Source: Gaeumannomyces sp. JS-464 (Eukaryota > Ascomycota > Sordariomycetes > Magnaporthales > Magnaporthaceae). Taken from it: a DNA stretch of 64,000 bases. A program made the translations under genes and the position numbers. The notes beneath the pieces were generated by a model. That model worked only from the letters and a program-made list of their open reading frames with translations, was not told where the DNA came from and did no database searches. This document shows positions 10,453 through 21,934 of the stretch, piece after piece (within the stretch, counting starts at the first letter, position 1; each line of letters opens with the position of its first letter). The stretch lies in assembly GCA_002197995.1 (NCBI GenBank), contig NGZR01000004.1:620001-684000 (forward strand), written 5' to 3'.

Positions 10453-10856
10453 AGACCCCTGACCTGACGGCGAATCTACCTACCAGATGTGATGAGCCAT
10501 CCAGCCTGTTCCAAGCTATCTGCCCATACGAAAGCCTTGATATACACAGGCAGCGCCAGCACCGGACACGCCGACACTGGATGGTCTTGACTTCACGACA
10601 GCAGTTAGCATTTTATTCTCCAGTCTGAGGCCATTGCGACGCCATGGCTTGCTATGGCTAGAGATACATATGCTTACATGTTGTGTATAGAACGAACAAC
10701 AGGCTTTGCGGCCAGCTATTTCGATGAGACCCTTGATATATATAAGCCCTGGGCCAAGAACCATCCAATATGTCAGCTAGGACGGCCGCGCGCAGCTCCA
10801 ATGCAGGATCACACGGTTTAGACGACGGCACTACGACGCTATCACGCGGGCACACG

Positions 10857-11215
10857 GGCTTGGAAACACTACAGCGTCGAGGGCGACAGAGACTCCCACT
10901 TGGCTACCCACTAGGCTTGGAGAACTGTCTTGGATGGGGGTCGGCGGGCATGCGGCGCGGCGAGCGGCCTCGATGCTACCAGGTACATCTACCTACCTAA
11001 AGACTTCGAAACGACGCAACTTCAGCCGCGACGAGAGATTCCCGGACGGCTTGCGGGTTGGTTATATGCGGCGTCGGCTGGAATGCGGTGAGTGGCCGCG
11101 AGGCTATCGGGTTCCTAGTCTTGGAACACCACAGCACCGAAATGGGTAGCGATTCCCGCTACATAGAAGGTCGGCTGGGATGCGATGAGCAGCCCCGAGG
11201 TCTAGCTAAGCCCCG
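10857..11215. repeat. Degenerate triplicate repeat, units 100-145 bases
   Basis: Three diverged tandem units start near 10857, 11002 and 11118. Each opens with a (C)TTGGAA/TTCGAA-ACxCxxC element and closes with GCGGCGAGCGGCCTCG-, GCGGTGAGTGGCCGCGAGG- or GCGATGAGCAGCCCCGAGG-type sequence. On the plus strand these closers would encode GERPRC, GEWPRG and DEQPRG, but in different frames. There are no other clear gene signals from 10453 to 11548. Confidence 0.5.
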
Positions 11216-11548
11216 TCGGTCCGTCGGCAGTGGCGTCCCTGACGCGCACGGCTTGTGATCACGCATCGCGCACTCCACCAGGATGTGGGGAATGGTACAA
11301 CTATACTTCGATACTTGTATACTTGGCTGACATACTCACCGCCCGGCAAATCCCACCGAAGCTCATCGCAGAGTGGCATTGCTCGACGGGCTTCATACGT
11401 GACAAGCGAACATCGCCAAGTCGAAATAAATAGCCGCGCCCGTTCCAGCAATCCCTCTTCCTCCGATTCCTCAATCTCGACCACGCCGTGCAAGCGCAGG
11501 CACTCAAACTTGCGAAATCCGACCGAGACGCCTTCACTACTGCACAAA

Positions 11549-12781
11549 ATGGTACGGACTTACACTGTTATCCTAAGACCACCTGGCATCTTATTAGAGA
11601 GCCCGCGCCAGACAAAACACGGCTCAAGATACTGACAACTGCATCCAAAACCGCCAGGCTACTCAGGTCATTGCCAATTCGGGTCACGATGACATGATTG
11701 TACGAGTTTCCGCGCCTTTCGACACCTTCCTGGGTTGCGGGCGCGCGCCGCGACTAACAGCCAGCTTTGCAATAGCACGATGCGGTCCTCGACTACTACG
11801 GACGCCGGTTAGCGACTTGCTCCTCCGATAGGACAATCAAGATCTTCGAGGTGGAGGGCGAGTCACACAGATTAACTGAGACATTGAAAGGGTGAGTCTG
11901 CTTCTGGGACTAAGCGGCGGCTCAGCGGCGCCATGGCTGCCCTTGCGCCCGCGCCCGCGCCGCAGGCTCCGTCTAATACACTCGAACATCGGCCGGCCCG
12001 CTGACACGACACTGATACCGAAACGAGCAGTCACGAGGGAGCCGTCTGGTGTGTCGCCTGGGCGCACCCTAAGTACGGCAACATCCTGGCGTCGTCGGGC
12101 TACGACGGCAAGGTGCTCATCTGGCGCGAGCAGGCCGGCTCGTGGCAGCGCATCTTCGACTTTGCGCTGCACAAGGCCTCGGTCAACATAGTGTCCTGGT
12201 CGCCCCACGAGTCGGGCTGCCTGCTGGCCTGCGCCTCGTCGGACGGCCACGTGTCGGTCCTCGAGTTCAAGGACAGCTCTTTCGACCACCAGAACTTCCT
12301 CGCTCACGGCCAAGGCGTCAACTCGGTCTCGTGGGCTCCCTCCACCTCACCCGGCAACATCATCGCTACGAGCCCCGGCGCCGCCGCGGCCCAGCGCCGC
12401 TTCGTCACGGGCGGCAGCGACAACACGCTCAAGATCTGGTCCTGGGACGCGGCCACCGCGGCCTACCGCTGCGAGGAGGGCGGCCTGCTGCAGGGCCACA
12501 CCGACTGGGTCCTGGACGTCGACTGGAGCCCCACCACCCTCCAGAAGAGCTACATCGCCAGCGCGAGCCAGGACAGGACCGTGCGCATCTGGACCAGCGA
12601 CGCCTCCACCCCCGGCCAGTGGCAGTCCAAGGTTCTCAAGGAGTTCGACACCACCGTCTGGCGCGTGAGCTGGTCGCTGAGCGGCAACGTGCTGGCCGTC
12701 AGCTCGGGCGACAACAAGGTCACGCTATGGAAGGAGAACTTGCGCGGCGAGTGGGCCACGGTGAGCACGCTGGAGGACTAA
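11549..12781 (+). CDS. SEC13: SEC13, COPII coat and nuclear pore WD40 protein
   Basis: Exons 11549-11551, 11667-11699, 11776-11891 and 12031-12781 give 300 aa, the usual Sec13 length. Sec13 is a six-bladed beta-propeller that pairs with Sec31 in COPII vesicle coats and with Nup145C in the pore Y-complex. The N terminus [20 protein letters not shown] and then [20 protein letters not shown] are typical of Sec13. WD repeats follow: [97 protein letters not shown] and [16 protein letters not shown]. The frame is intact. The proposed first coding exon is only the ATG, ending at a GTACGG donor; this is inferred from the lack of another start and the clean phase, so the exact N terminus is less certain than the rest. 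Confidence 0.95.
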
Positions 12782-13271
12782 GCGGACCAAGGTCAAGGGA
12801 GACATGGTTTTGGAGGCCTTCTGGGGTTGTCATGCGCCCGCTCTACAGATGTCAACGGTCTGCACCCACCTAGGTACTGTTGAGATGGCGGAAAGAGGCG
12901 ATACCGAATGTTTGGCGTTGGGGGTTAGATTCTGGGCTTGAGGATGATTGCAGCTATCTCGGAAAAAAAAACGCAGATCTTCTGAATTATGATCTTGGGA
13001 CCCACCATTCCACCACCACTTGGTGACTGCTAAACGTCTCGTATACCTGCAATGTGTTGGCTCTCAACACGCCTTGCATAGTCTCTAGATGTGTACTAAG
13101 TAGTGATAGATTACATCTAAGCTGCATCCGAGATTAGGTATGGAAGAAAAAGGACACATTGGCTTAGTTGAAATCTCCTCTTTTCTCTCTTCGTTTTCTT
13201 TGTTTTTCATTCCGTCTGATCCTAGCATCTATGGTCCGCCATTGCGTCAAAAGTCTCGCACCAAGTGGAAT
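12782..13271. other. Spacer between convergent SEC13 and oxidase genes
   Basis: Holds both 3' UTRs. It includes an A9 run near 12962 and CT/TC-rich DNA at 13170-13220. No gene seen. Confidence 0.5.
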
Positions 13272-14824
13272 CTACACGGCCCCTCTTGCCAGTTCGGTCC
13301 CGTTCGCCATACGAACATTGCCCAACGCCCTCGGCCCACGACTGCCCTCCATCAACTTGTTGGCGACCGAAGCCCCCGGCGCCGGAGTCCTCCACCGCCA
13401 GGCTCTGATGGCTGGCCTATCAAGACCAACGCCCTCAATGACATCGGCGACCCAGTTGCCGATGTTGGGGAGGAACTTGAAGGCATGGCCACTTCCACCA
13501 GTGGCGACCATCACTGCGGCGTCGCCGTCGGCAGGCGTCATGCCGGGAACATAGTCTACGACGAAGTGGTTGTCGAAGCTATCCGTGTACCAGCACAGCC
13601 GCGTGACCTCGATGCCGATGCCGGCCTCGCCGAGCTCGGGAGATACTCGTCCAGGAAACGCTGTATCACCTTGCGGGCCTGCTCCGGTATAGCCTCGACC
13701 GTCGGCCCAGCCCCTGTTGACGGCGGGTGCCCGGACCAACGCGTCACAGGCACGCTGCGCTCGCTCTTATCCCGAAGTGACGATTCGCCCTCTGCACCCA
13801 CGTGGTGGTTCGTGTACTTGGTCCCGCGGTACCCAATCTTGAGCCAGCCCTCGTCGTCGCGCGCGAAGCCGTACAGGCCGCCCTCGGCCCCGTCGCGCAT
13901 CCTGTACTGCCAGGTCGGGAACCGGTCCGGGGCGAAGCGGGCAAACAGCGGCGAGGCCTGCGGGATGCGCAGCATGGCCACCGAGCCCGCCGTCGCCTCG
14001 CACAGCCCGTCCAGGCGCGGCGGCAGGACCGACGGCGTCCAGGCGCCGCAGGCCAGCACGACGAGGCGCGCGGCGTGCGTGCGGCCATCGGCGGTTTTTA
14101 TACCCGTAACGGCGGCGGCGGCGGTGTCATCTCGGGTGGTGGTGAGCGAGACGAGCCTGCCGGCCTCCGTGTCCAGGACGAAGCGCACGCCGGCGCGGGA
14201 GGCCCTGTGCAGGGCGTACCGGCACGCCTTATCCGCGACGGCGGTGCCGCCCGTGGTCTCGACGACGCCGACGCTGCGCCTGCCCCGGGCTGCTTGGTTG
14301 AAGGGGTCGACGGCGAAGCCGAAGCCTCGGGCCTCGGCGAGGGCGACGTCCTGTGGGTCCGTGGTCCGCAGGTGCGTGCCGACGTGCCCTGCCGCCTTGA
14401 CGGCTTCGATGGTGGCCAGCTCAAAGTCTGGAAGCGAGTCGCCGTCGGTCAGGGAGACGTTGCCGTTCGGTATGAAGACCCGGTCTGCGGAGCTCATGCC
14501 GGGAGGGACCGAGTCGGGACCCCCCGTGGCAATGTCGGCGTTCCAGGCCCCCCAGCCCGGGACTGCCTCGAGGGCCAGCTCTTGGTACTCGGCCTGAGTG
14601 CCGTATGCAGAGCGGACGATCTTGTTCATGTCGGCCGAGGCGGCGTCGCAGCCCATGAAGTACGAGTAGAGTGTCTCATGGTACGGTTGCTTGTCGAACA
14701 CGGTGACATCGGTGTAGCCGCGTTGCGCGAGATGCAGGGCCGTGCTAAGCCCGAAGATGCCGGCGCCGACGATGATGATGGCGTCTCCCCTCGCGAGGGC
14801 GGATAGTGCCTTGGTTTCAGCCAT
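13272..14824 (-). CDS. FAD-dependent amine/amino-acid oxidase (sarcosine or fructosyl-amine oxidase family)
   Basis: A single-exon gene of about 517 codons after one frame correction. Members oxidise secondary amines or N-substituted amino acids (sarcosine, fructosyl amino acids, saccharopine), release hydrogen peroxide, and are often peroxisomal. The FAD-binding GxGxxG motif is IIIVGAGIFGLSTALHLAQRG at residues 15-35. DMNKIVRSAYG, VVLACGAWT and the C-terminal RLCWYTDSFDNHFVVDYVPG and VATGGSGHAFKFLPNIG are family signatures; the Cys of RLCWYT is the position that binds FAD covalently in monomeric sarcosine oxidases. The frame breaks near 13638: DEYLP continues as ELGEAGIGIEV only if one C is restored to a CC run. 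Substrate cannot be told from sequence, and I see no clear C-terminal SKL-type signal (it ends ARGAV). Confidence 0.85.
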
Positions 14825-16472
14825 GCCCTCACTGTGTGTCTGCTGTTTTCAGCGCTTTTCTACTATCGAGACAAATAAAGTGATTTGCCGTGTCACTGAT
14901 CGGGAAACCCCCCGCAGCGTCAGTCTACGCAATGGAGTGCATCATGGACCCGGTTTTCTGCCTGGCAGCTTTCCCCCGCCTGCCGAGATCCGAAATGCCT
15001 GGCGGGAGGGAAACTACGGACCGGCGTCGGAGGAGGGCCCATCGATGTGTGCCGGCTTCGAACACTTCAAGATAGCGGAAATCGGCGAACTGCGTTGTGG
15101 TCGTGCTCTAGTGGCGTTTAATTGGCTTAGCCGACAACAGCCCATGGTTCCGGGCCGGGCCGTTGAGCTGGGATTTGGGCATAGCACCAGACGCTAGACC
15201 GGAACCTCTGGAGGAAGAGTTTATGCCGCTGCCGCGCGGTGTCCTACTGTGCTGTCGATTGGCTCACTGCTTGATCAGGGTAGCTATATGTAGGGGTGTA
15301 GGCAGATATGTGGTTCGATGTTAGCCTGAACAGGGTTAGGTAGAACCAAAATCTATCATCTATTGGAGCTAGGGAACAAACTTTCCATTGCGCCTAAAAG
15401 CTGTTGATCCGACATGAGATTGCTTATGAAGCTCGTAAGACTTGGAGCTGTTGTGAGTGGGCGTTCATAAAGCTTGTGAATGGGACGGAGAGAAAAGGAA
15501 GGGAGGGAAAAATAGGAGCATGAGAAATGCCTGTTGGCTGCTCCAGGAACAGGTGAGATGACCAAATCGTGACGGCACCAAGAAAGCGGCGCCGCCAGCC
15601 GCCGTGACCGCTCCTCTGAATTGAGTTTTGGTGTGGAGTTTCCGTCTCGTTCCCGGCGCCCGACCGACAGAGCGGCCGCAGCGATGCTCCCCGCAAAATA
15701 CAAGGGACATGGGGACGCTGACAGGGGATCATGGCACCACATGCTGGGCCGTGATGCATGATCACAGCGATCCAGTTTTTCCAGAAGCGCCTGCCTGCCG
15801 CCTGCCCTTTGCATCTTCCCATCCCCAACCCGACTCAAGGGATACGCAGGCCCACTGTAGACGTCAGTCAAGGCCGCCTCCCACGCTTTTGCATCCTTTG
15901 CACGTAAGGGTTCGTGGTTCGTCCACAGCGACTCTCTGGACATACTTGTATGCACATGAACTCGGTTGACAAGGCTTCGCAGAGTCAAATCCAAAAACCC
16001 ATCTTGGCTGGCTTTGTCTCTTCGTCCGGAAAAAAAAACCTTCCCCTTGAACCCAAGACCAGACGGACGGACTTCTCCGTGACGGGGGCCTCGAAACCTC
16101 GACAACCGCGTTCCGACCCCCCTTTTTTCCGGCAACCCCCACCAATCTGCAGCAAATCGAACCATCTCGCGACAGGATTGTCACTGCAGGACAGCGCATC
16201 GGGCAAAAGAGCCAGGACTAGGACTTTTGTGTTGGCGCTGCCGCCACCGCTTCAAGACTGCGCTGCGTCGACGAGACCCTCCGGATCCCGCAGATTTAAA
16301 CTCGCGCGCCCGTCAAGACATTGCGAAGGGGAGGAAACGGTCCTGAGGGAGGTCAAACTTTTTCACTCAAGCCACAAAGAAAGAAGAAAAAAGTCGGCGG
16401 AATCTGGCGCCGAACCAGCCTCCCCAACCCTGATATTCCGAGATATACCATCGGGATTTATTCCAACAGACA
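14825..16472. other. Divergent intergenic region, no supported gene
   Basis: About 1.65 kb between the starts of the oxidase (-) and the flavoprotein/ankyrin-like gene (+), so it holds two promoters. Open frames of up to 269 codons exist on the minus strand, but they overlap others on the plus strand and show no domain. A pyrimidine-rich stretch at 16100-16160 and an A-rich stretch at 16375-16395 precede the start at 16473. Confidence 0.5.
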
Positions 16473-18410
16473 ATGGACAATGGAGGAACATCCAGTGCCG
16501 ACGAGCCACCACCCGCTGTGAGGACAGCGAACATCGCCGTACCCCCATCCAGTAATTCTCTTATCGACATGAATAGCCGCTCCTCCAGGCTGCATCTCCT
16601 GGTCGTAGCCAACGGCTCGCGAGACACGTCCTTCTGCCAGACCATCGCCATCCGCCTGTCCAAGGACCCCAAGATCGCGATCCGCGTCATCGTGGACGAT
16701 GCGACCCCGCGCCTGAACCAGATTCTAGCCGTCGAGCTTAACTACAGCCTGGCGCTGTCACCCGAGCGCGCCGATGACGCCACCCGGGCCCAGATCGAGA
16801 TGCACCACCGGCGCGCCGTCGAGCTGGTCGAGTGGGCCGACCTGATGGTCCTGTGCCCCATCGACGCCGACCACCTGGCCAAGATGATGGGCGGCCACTC
16901 GGACACCATGATCCTCGAGGTCCTGCGCAGCTGGGACGCCTCCAAGCGCATCCTGCTGGTCCCGGGCATGTCCACCGCCATGTGGGAGAACCCCGTCACC
17001 AAGCGCCAGATGAGCAAGCTGCACCGCAAGTGGCACTGGGTCCGCGTCCTGCCCCCGATCCTGTGGCGCTACGAGCACACCAACGCCCCGCCCTACTTCA
17101 AGCGCGTCGTCGAGGAGTGGTCGGGCCTCGACGACGTCCTCGGCATCGTCAAGAACCAGGCCGACCTGCTGACCATGGGCCACGACGTCGACGTCTCGGC
17201 CGCCAAGTGCGCCGGCGCCAGCGCGGGCACCGACGGCGCCCTGTCCCCATCGCCGTCGCAGGGTACCGACGGCGGCGCCAAGACGCGCACGACGCTGCCG
17301 CCCGAGATCTGGGGCCTGATCCTGGAGCACACCAACGACTGGGAGCTGGCGCAGTCGCTGGGCGTCTTCACGACGCTCGAGATGCCCACGTCGCAAGGGT
17401 GGCGGCTCGCGCCCAAGGATCCGTCGGATCCGCTGCAGGTCTTCATGCACCAGCTTGAGTGGAAGCTCCTGACGGCCGACACGGCGGCCGTGTGCAAGGT
17501 CCTCGAGGGCGCGCCCGCCAACCTGACGGACCTGTCGGCGCTGGCCATCAAGCTCATCTTCAAGTTCGCCCTCATCGGCGTCCTGACCTACATCGAGGGC
17601 CACTGCCCCATCGTGTTCCGCAACTTTGACGGCAAGACGGTGCCCACAAAGGCGTCGGCCTACTACGGCCGCACCGACATCCTCGACTGGTGGGCCCGCT
17701 CGCCGTCCTTCCTGGAGAAGCAGTACGACGCCGAGGCCATGGACGGCGCGTCCCGCAACGGGTACGTGCACGTCCTCGAGTGGTGGCGCCGCTCCGGCCT
17801 GCCGCTCAAGTACACCGAGGCCGCACTCGAGCAGGCCAGTGCTAGGGGCCACCTGCGCGTGCTGGACTGGTGGCGGCAGGCGGCGGCGGGCGGCGGGAGC
17901 GGCGGCACAGACGGCAACAGCGACAGCGACGGCGGGGCGGGGGCGGCGGCAGGGCTGTCGGTGGTGGTGCCCAAGCCCGGGCGGTCGCTCACGTGCGCGG
18001 CGCAGACGGGGCAGACCGAGGTGCTGCGGTGGTGGATGGCGAGCGGCATGGCGGTGGAGCACCTGGACGGGGTGTGCATGAAGGCGTCGCAGAAGGGCCG
18101 GGCCGACGTGCTCGAGACGTGGCGGCAGCTGCGGGGCGACGACGACATCATCTTCAACGCGCAGGTGCTCGTCGAGCCCACGGTGCACTCGTACATCGAC
18201 GTGCTCGAGTGGTGGCGCCTCTACGCCCGCGGCGAGCTGCCCGGCATGGGCGGCCGGCCCGCCAAGAAGGTCGAGTACCGCACCATGGACATCGAGGAGG
18301 CGCTCGAGGACTCGCTCGGCGACCAGACACGCGTTCGCCGCTGGTGGGCCGAGAACGGCCTCAACCTTGGCCTGGGCACCAGCGAGTGGATGAAGTCGCG
18401 CTACCTTTGA
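16473..18410 (+). CDS. HFCD flavoprotein-like domain fused to F-box-like and ankyrin-like repeats
   Basis: A single intact 645-codon exon. Residues about 38-200 resemble the HFCD flavoprotein fold of Hal3/Sis2 and phosphopantothenoylcysteine decarboxylase: LHLLVVANGSRD, then EWADLMVLCPIDADHLAKMM, HSDTMILEVLRSWDASKRIL, PGMSTAMWENPVTKRQM. In decarboxylases the last motif is PxMNxxMW; here Asn is Ser. The catalytic His expected six residues before the Trp of WAD appears to be Ala, so decarboxylation is unlikely. After a low-complexity linker, LPPEIWGLILEH (about 275) looks F-box-like. From about 385 on come seven units centred on VLxWW (DILDWW, HVLEWW, RVLDWW, EVLRWW, DVLETW, DVLEWW, RVRRWW), spaced like ankyrin repeats. 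A regulatory or adaptor role, perhaps FMN-binding, is inferred. Confidence 0.75.
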   Translation: MDNGGTSSADEPPPAVRTANIAVPPSSNSLIDMNSRSSRLHLLVVANGSRDTSFCQTIAIRLSKDPKIAIRVIVDDATPRLNQILAVELNYSLALSPERADDATRAQIEMHHRRAVELVEWADLMVLCPIDADHLAKMMGGHSDTMILEVLRSWDASKRILLVPGMSTAMWENPVTKRQMSKLHRKWHWVRVLPPILWRYEHTNAPPYFKRVVEEWSGLDDVLGIVKNQADLLTMGHDVDVSAAKCAGASAGTDGALSPSPSQGTDGGAKTRTTLPPEIWGLILEHTNDWELAQSLGVFTTLEMPTSQGWRLAPKDPSDPLQVFMHQLEWKLLTADTAAVCKVLEGAPANLTDLSALAIKLIFKFALIGVLTYIEGHCPIVFRNFDGKTVPTKASAYYGRTDILDWWARSPSFLEKQYDAEAMDGASRNGYVHVLEWWRRSGLPLKYTEAALEQASARGHLRVLDWWRQAAAGGGSGGTDGNSDSDGGAGAAAGLSVVVPKPGRSLTCAAQTGQTEVLRWWMASGMAVEHLDGVCMKASQKGRADVLETWRQLRGDDDIIFNAQVLVEPTVHSYIDVLEWWRLYARGELPGMGGRPAKKVEYRTMDIEEALEDSLGDQTRVRRWWAENGLNLGLGTSEWMKSRYL

Positions 18411-19060
18411 GTTTTCCTAGTTGGGACTTGGGGGAGAGTCGTGATAGGCTGGGCGGCCTCGCTTGTTTGCTCGCTGCCGAGAAGAGTTCGGACGAGAAGG
18501 GAGTTCCCGCCTAGCTGGTGGAGCATGCTATCGACAAGATGGTTGTTTGCATGGAGTTGCGAAGAGACTCTCCTAATGTTGGGAATTTGTGTGCACATAA
18601 TGCGCGGCGTTTGGTACCGCTGGAATAGGATGAGCCTCGAACAAGGCTGGCTGGTTAAGGATGAGAGTATCTACCTGCAACTCGGTCACTAGTTGACACA
18701 GCCGGTATAGGATGCACATGTATATACTGGCTTGGGTTCGATTGATCTGGGTATCTAGACAGGTAGAGAAAAGCATGGACAAATCTGGAAGCGGGTTGGG
18801 TGTTATTCTTGCTTTTTTTCTTCTCTTTTTCCTCTCCTTCTTCTCTTTCTTCTCCTCTTCTTTCTATATCTCTCTTTAGCTTCATAATGCTGGTAAGCAA
18901 CCATAGCCAAGAGAGCATGGTAGGTAGCCCATTGTATAGTCGTTTAGTTACGAGTTTGCTTTTCCCATCCAATGTTATTCGTGATAACCAAGCTCCCACA
19001 ACGCCACTATAACCCCGGCCTATACGAAATCATTATCATACGGCAGTCCTGGCTTGACGT
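18411..19060. other. Spacer between convergent genes
   Basis: Contains the 3' UTRs of the flavoprotein/ankyrin-like gene and DCTN6 and a CT-rich stretch (TTCTTTTTCC repeats) at 18810-18880. No gene seen. Confidence 0.5.
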
Positions 19061-19724
19061 TTACTGGAACTTTGCTGGGTTGCTTGGTATGAGCCTCCTG
19101 AGGACCTCGATGTGCCTGGACTGTACAGGGTTTCGGAGCCCTTGCATGTTCCGCTTGTCGGTCCGCCTCATGCCATTGGAGTATATAACAGTGAAGTCTG
19201 GTATCTTTTCGCCCGACGCAACGGTGGACATGGGGGTGAGAGTGCAGTGCTGCCGTTTGCAACCAAAGACGCTGTCAGCTCCATGGTCGTGGAAACAAAG
19301 GAAGAGAAGTAGAAAAACAACCAACCTTGCCAATAGACGCGCCGGCTCCAATCCGACAGCCGACACCAACGGTGGTGCCCTCGCCGACATAAGTGCCCCC
19401 GCACTCGATCACGGCGGCGGCCTCGACGGTAACCAGGTCGGCCAGGGTGACGGAGCCCTCGGCGTAGCGGCTGCTGGTGCTAGGGGCGCCGAGCAGGGCG
19501 CGCTCATGGACGATGCAGCGGCGGCCTACGTTGACGGGGCCGCCGGCGCTGTCGAAGCGGGCGCGCGGGTGGACGACCGACTCGGATGACACGGTGATGG
19601 GGTACACGCCCGACAGCGTGGCCGAGTCGGCGATGGTGATGCTCGACGAGAAGATGACGGGCGCCTTGGGGCCGGCCTGCGCGGCGGCCGGCATTATCGA
19701 GTGCCGCTTGTTGGAGGAGGACAT
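19061..19724 (-). CDS. DCTN6: Dynactin subunit 6 (p27)
   Basis: Exons 19724-19326 and 19249-19061 on the minus strand join in phase 0 and give 195 aa. DCTN6 is part of the pointed-end complex of dynactin, the activator of cytoplasmic dynein. It folds as a left-handed beta-helix of hexapeptide turns, seen here as SITIADSATLSGVYPITVS, SVVHPRARFD, GGPVNVGRRCIVHERALLG, VTLADLVTVEAAAVIECG and GTTVGVGCRIGAGASIG. Exon 2 carries the conserved tail HCTLTPMSTVASGEKIPDFT, VIYSNGMRRTDKRN and HIEVLRRLIPSNPAKFQ. The latter motif is shared with animal and fungal p27 proteins but not p25. The frame is intact. Confidence 0.88.
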
Positions 19725-20240
19725 ATTTGCGGTATTTCGATATCAGCTAGGCTGAAGGCAATCGAGAGAGAGTCGGCGAGGTAGCTGGGATGTGGAAGCA
19801 GCCGCAGCGTGTTTGGTTGGGTGGGCGTTCCGAATCCTGGCGCGACACCAACACCAGATCAATAACTCAGCCACCTTCCATGGAACTAAAAGATACAGCT
19901 ATACTGGCGGCAATTCGCTGCGGTTAAAACTTCCCATTGTGGACGAAGACGACGAACAGCGCGACTCCAGTCAAACTGCATTTTGCCATGACGAGCCCCT
20001 CGGCACGGCTGAAGCTCAGAAGCTCGCCACGAACGGAACCACAGCCCCACACCCCGCCCAGTCAGCCAATCAACGTCCAGCAGATTCCCATCTCCAAGCA
20101 AAGTGCCTCAATTTCTGGCCAACCTCATCGATCCCGGCAAATCATTTTGCTTGCGAATCTCCGAACGACCGACGACACCAGCCGCCAGCAGGCCATTGAC
20201 CCCCCATCGCTGCCCGGCCGAGCAGAACCCCGCCACCACG
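19725..20240. other. Divergent promoter region of DCTN6 and the complex I gene
   Basis: 516 bases between the two start codons, so it must hold both promoters and 5' UTRs. No other gene is visible. Confidence 0.5.
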
Positions 20241-21934
20241 ATGCTGTCGAGAACAACGGCGGCACCCTCGACGGCCCTGTCGCGGGCCGTGACCCGCCCC
20301 GTTGCTGCCGCCGTCGCAGCCCATGCCCAGCAGCCATCGTCGATGACGAGGTCCTTTGCCACCGTCCAGGATGCCGCACCGGCTAAGCGCACATATGGTG
20401 GCCTGCGGGACCAGGACCGCATATTCCAGAACCTTTACGGCAGATTCCCGCCCGACCTCAAATCAGCAAAGAAGATGGGCGACTGGCACAAGACCAAGGA
20501 GATAATATTGAAGGGCCACGACTGGATCATTGGCGAGATCAAGGCCTCGGGCCTGCGCGGGAGAGGAGGAGCCGGCTTTCCTTCGGGCATGAAATGGGTA
20601 CGTTGGCGGCGGGCTGCGAGGGTGGACTGCACCGTCAACGGGGCCGGGTTGGTGGCAGCCGAGGGGCATGGACTCCGAGCTAACGATTCTGGTCCGGATA
20701 GTCATTCATGAACTTCACAGGCTGGGAAAAGGATAACAAGCCGAGGTACCTGGTCGTCAACGCCGAGGGCGAGCCCGGAACGTGCAAAGACCGCGAGATC
20801 ATGCGCAAGGACCCCCACAAGCTCGTCGAGGGCTGCCTTGTCGCCGGCCGGGCCATGAACGCGACGGCGGCCTACATCTACATCCGCGGCGAGTTCGTGC
20901 ACGAGGCGGCGGTGCTGCAGCAGGCCATCAACGAGGCCTACGCCGACGGCCTGATCGGCAAGAACGCGTGCGGGTCGGGCTACGACTTTGACGTCTTTAT
21001 CCACCGTGGTGGCGGCGCCTACGTCTGCGGCGAGGAGACGTCGCTGATCGAGTCGCTCGAGGGCAAGGCCGGCAAGCCGCGCCTCAAGCCGCCCTTCCCC
21101 GCCGCCGTCGGCCTCTCGGCTGCCCCTCGACCGTGGCCAACGTCGAGACGGTCGCCGTGGCGCCCACCATCTGCCGCCGCGGCGGCTCGTGGTTCGCCGG
21201 CTTCGGCCGCGAGCGCAACCAGGGCACCAAGCTCTTCTGCATCAGCGGCCACGTCAACAACCCGTGCACCGTCGAGGAGGAGATGTCCATCCCGATGCGC
21301 GAGCTGATCGACAAGCACTGCGGCGGCGTCCGCGGCGGCTGGGACAACCTGCTGGCCGTCATCCCCGGCGGCTCGTCGACCCCGATCCTGCCCAAGCACG
21401 TGTGCGACGACCAGCTGATGGACTTTGACGCGCTCAAGGACAGCCAGTCGGGCCTGGGCACAGCGGCCGTCATTGTCATGGACAAGAGCACCGATGTCGT
21501 GCGGGCAATCGCTCGCCTGTCGCACTTTTACCGCCACGAGAGCTGCGGCCAGTGCACGCCCTGCCGCGAGGGCAGCAAGTGGACCGAGCAGATCATGCAC
21601 CGCTTTGAGCACGGCCAGGGGCCGCGTGCGCGAGATCGACATGCTCCAGAGCTGACCAAGCAGGTCGAGGGCCACACCATCTGCGGTACGTTGTTATCTG
21701 CAATCCCACTCCATTTTTCTAGACCACATGTATCCCAATTACTGACTTTTTCATTACTCTGTAGCTCTGGGAGAGGCCTTTGCTTGGCCTATCCAGGGTT
21801 TGATCCGCCACTTCCGCCCCGAGCTTGAGAAGCGGATGGCAGACTACGCACAGCAGACGGGCGGCGCGGCGCTGGCTGGCGGCTGGAACCACGACGCCAG
21901 GCAGCAGGGTAAGCTTATCGCTCCCGGGCAATAG
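20241..21934 (+). CDS. nuo51: NADH:ubiquinone oxidoreductase 51 kDa subunit (NDUFV1/NUO-51)
   Basis: Exons 20241-20597, 20702-21685 and 21765-21934; 503 aa once indels are corrected. This mitochondrial complex I subunit binds FMN, NADH and the 4Fe-4S cluster N3. An N-terminal Ala/Ser/Arg-rich presequence is followed by [18 protein letters not shown], the nucleotide motif [31 protein letters not shown], and the FMN region [19 protein letters not shown]. The cluster ligands are [12 protein letters not shown] plus the Cys of HTIC. Three single-base problems interrupt exon 2. A T is missing at about 21115 ([16 protein letters not shown]). One G too many at about 21618 and one missing at about 21652 bracket RVREIDMLQ. 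All are short-run indels in an invariant, essential protein, so consensus error is far more likely than decay. The end GKLIAPGQ is typical. Confidence 0.93.

Noticed and set aside
15356..16165. 269-codon open frame on the minus strand
   Set aside because: No recognisable motif, competing frames, and it lies in a divergent promoter region.
20241..21934. NUO51 as a pseudogene because of its frame breaks
   Set aside because: All three breaks are one-base run errors, two of them compensating, in an otherwise invariant essential protein.
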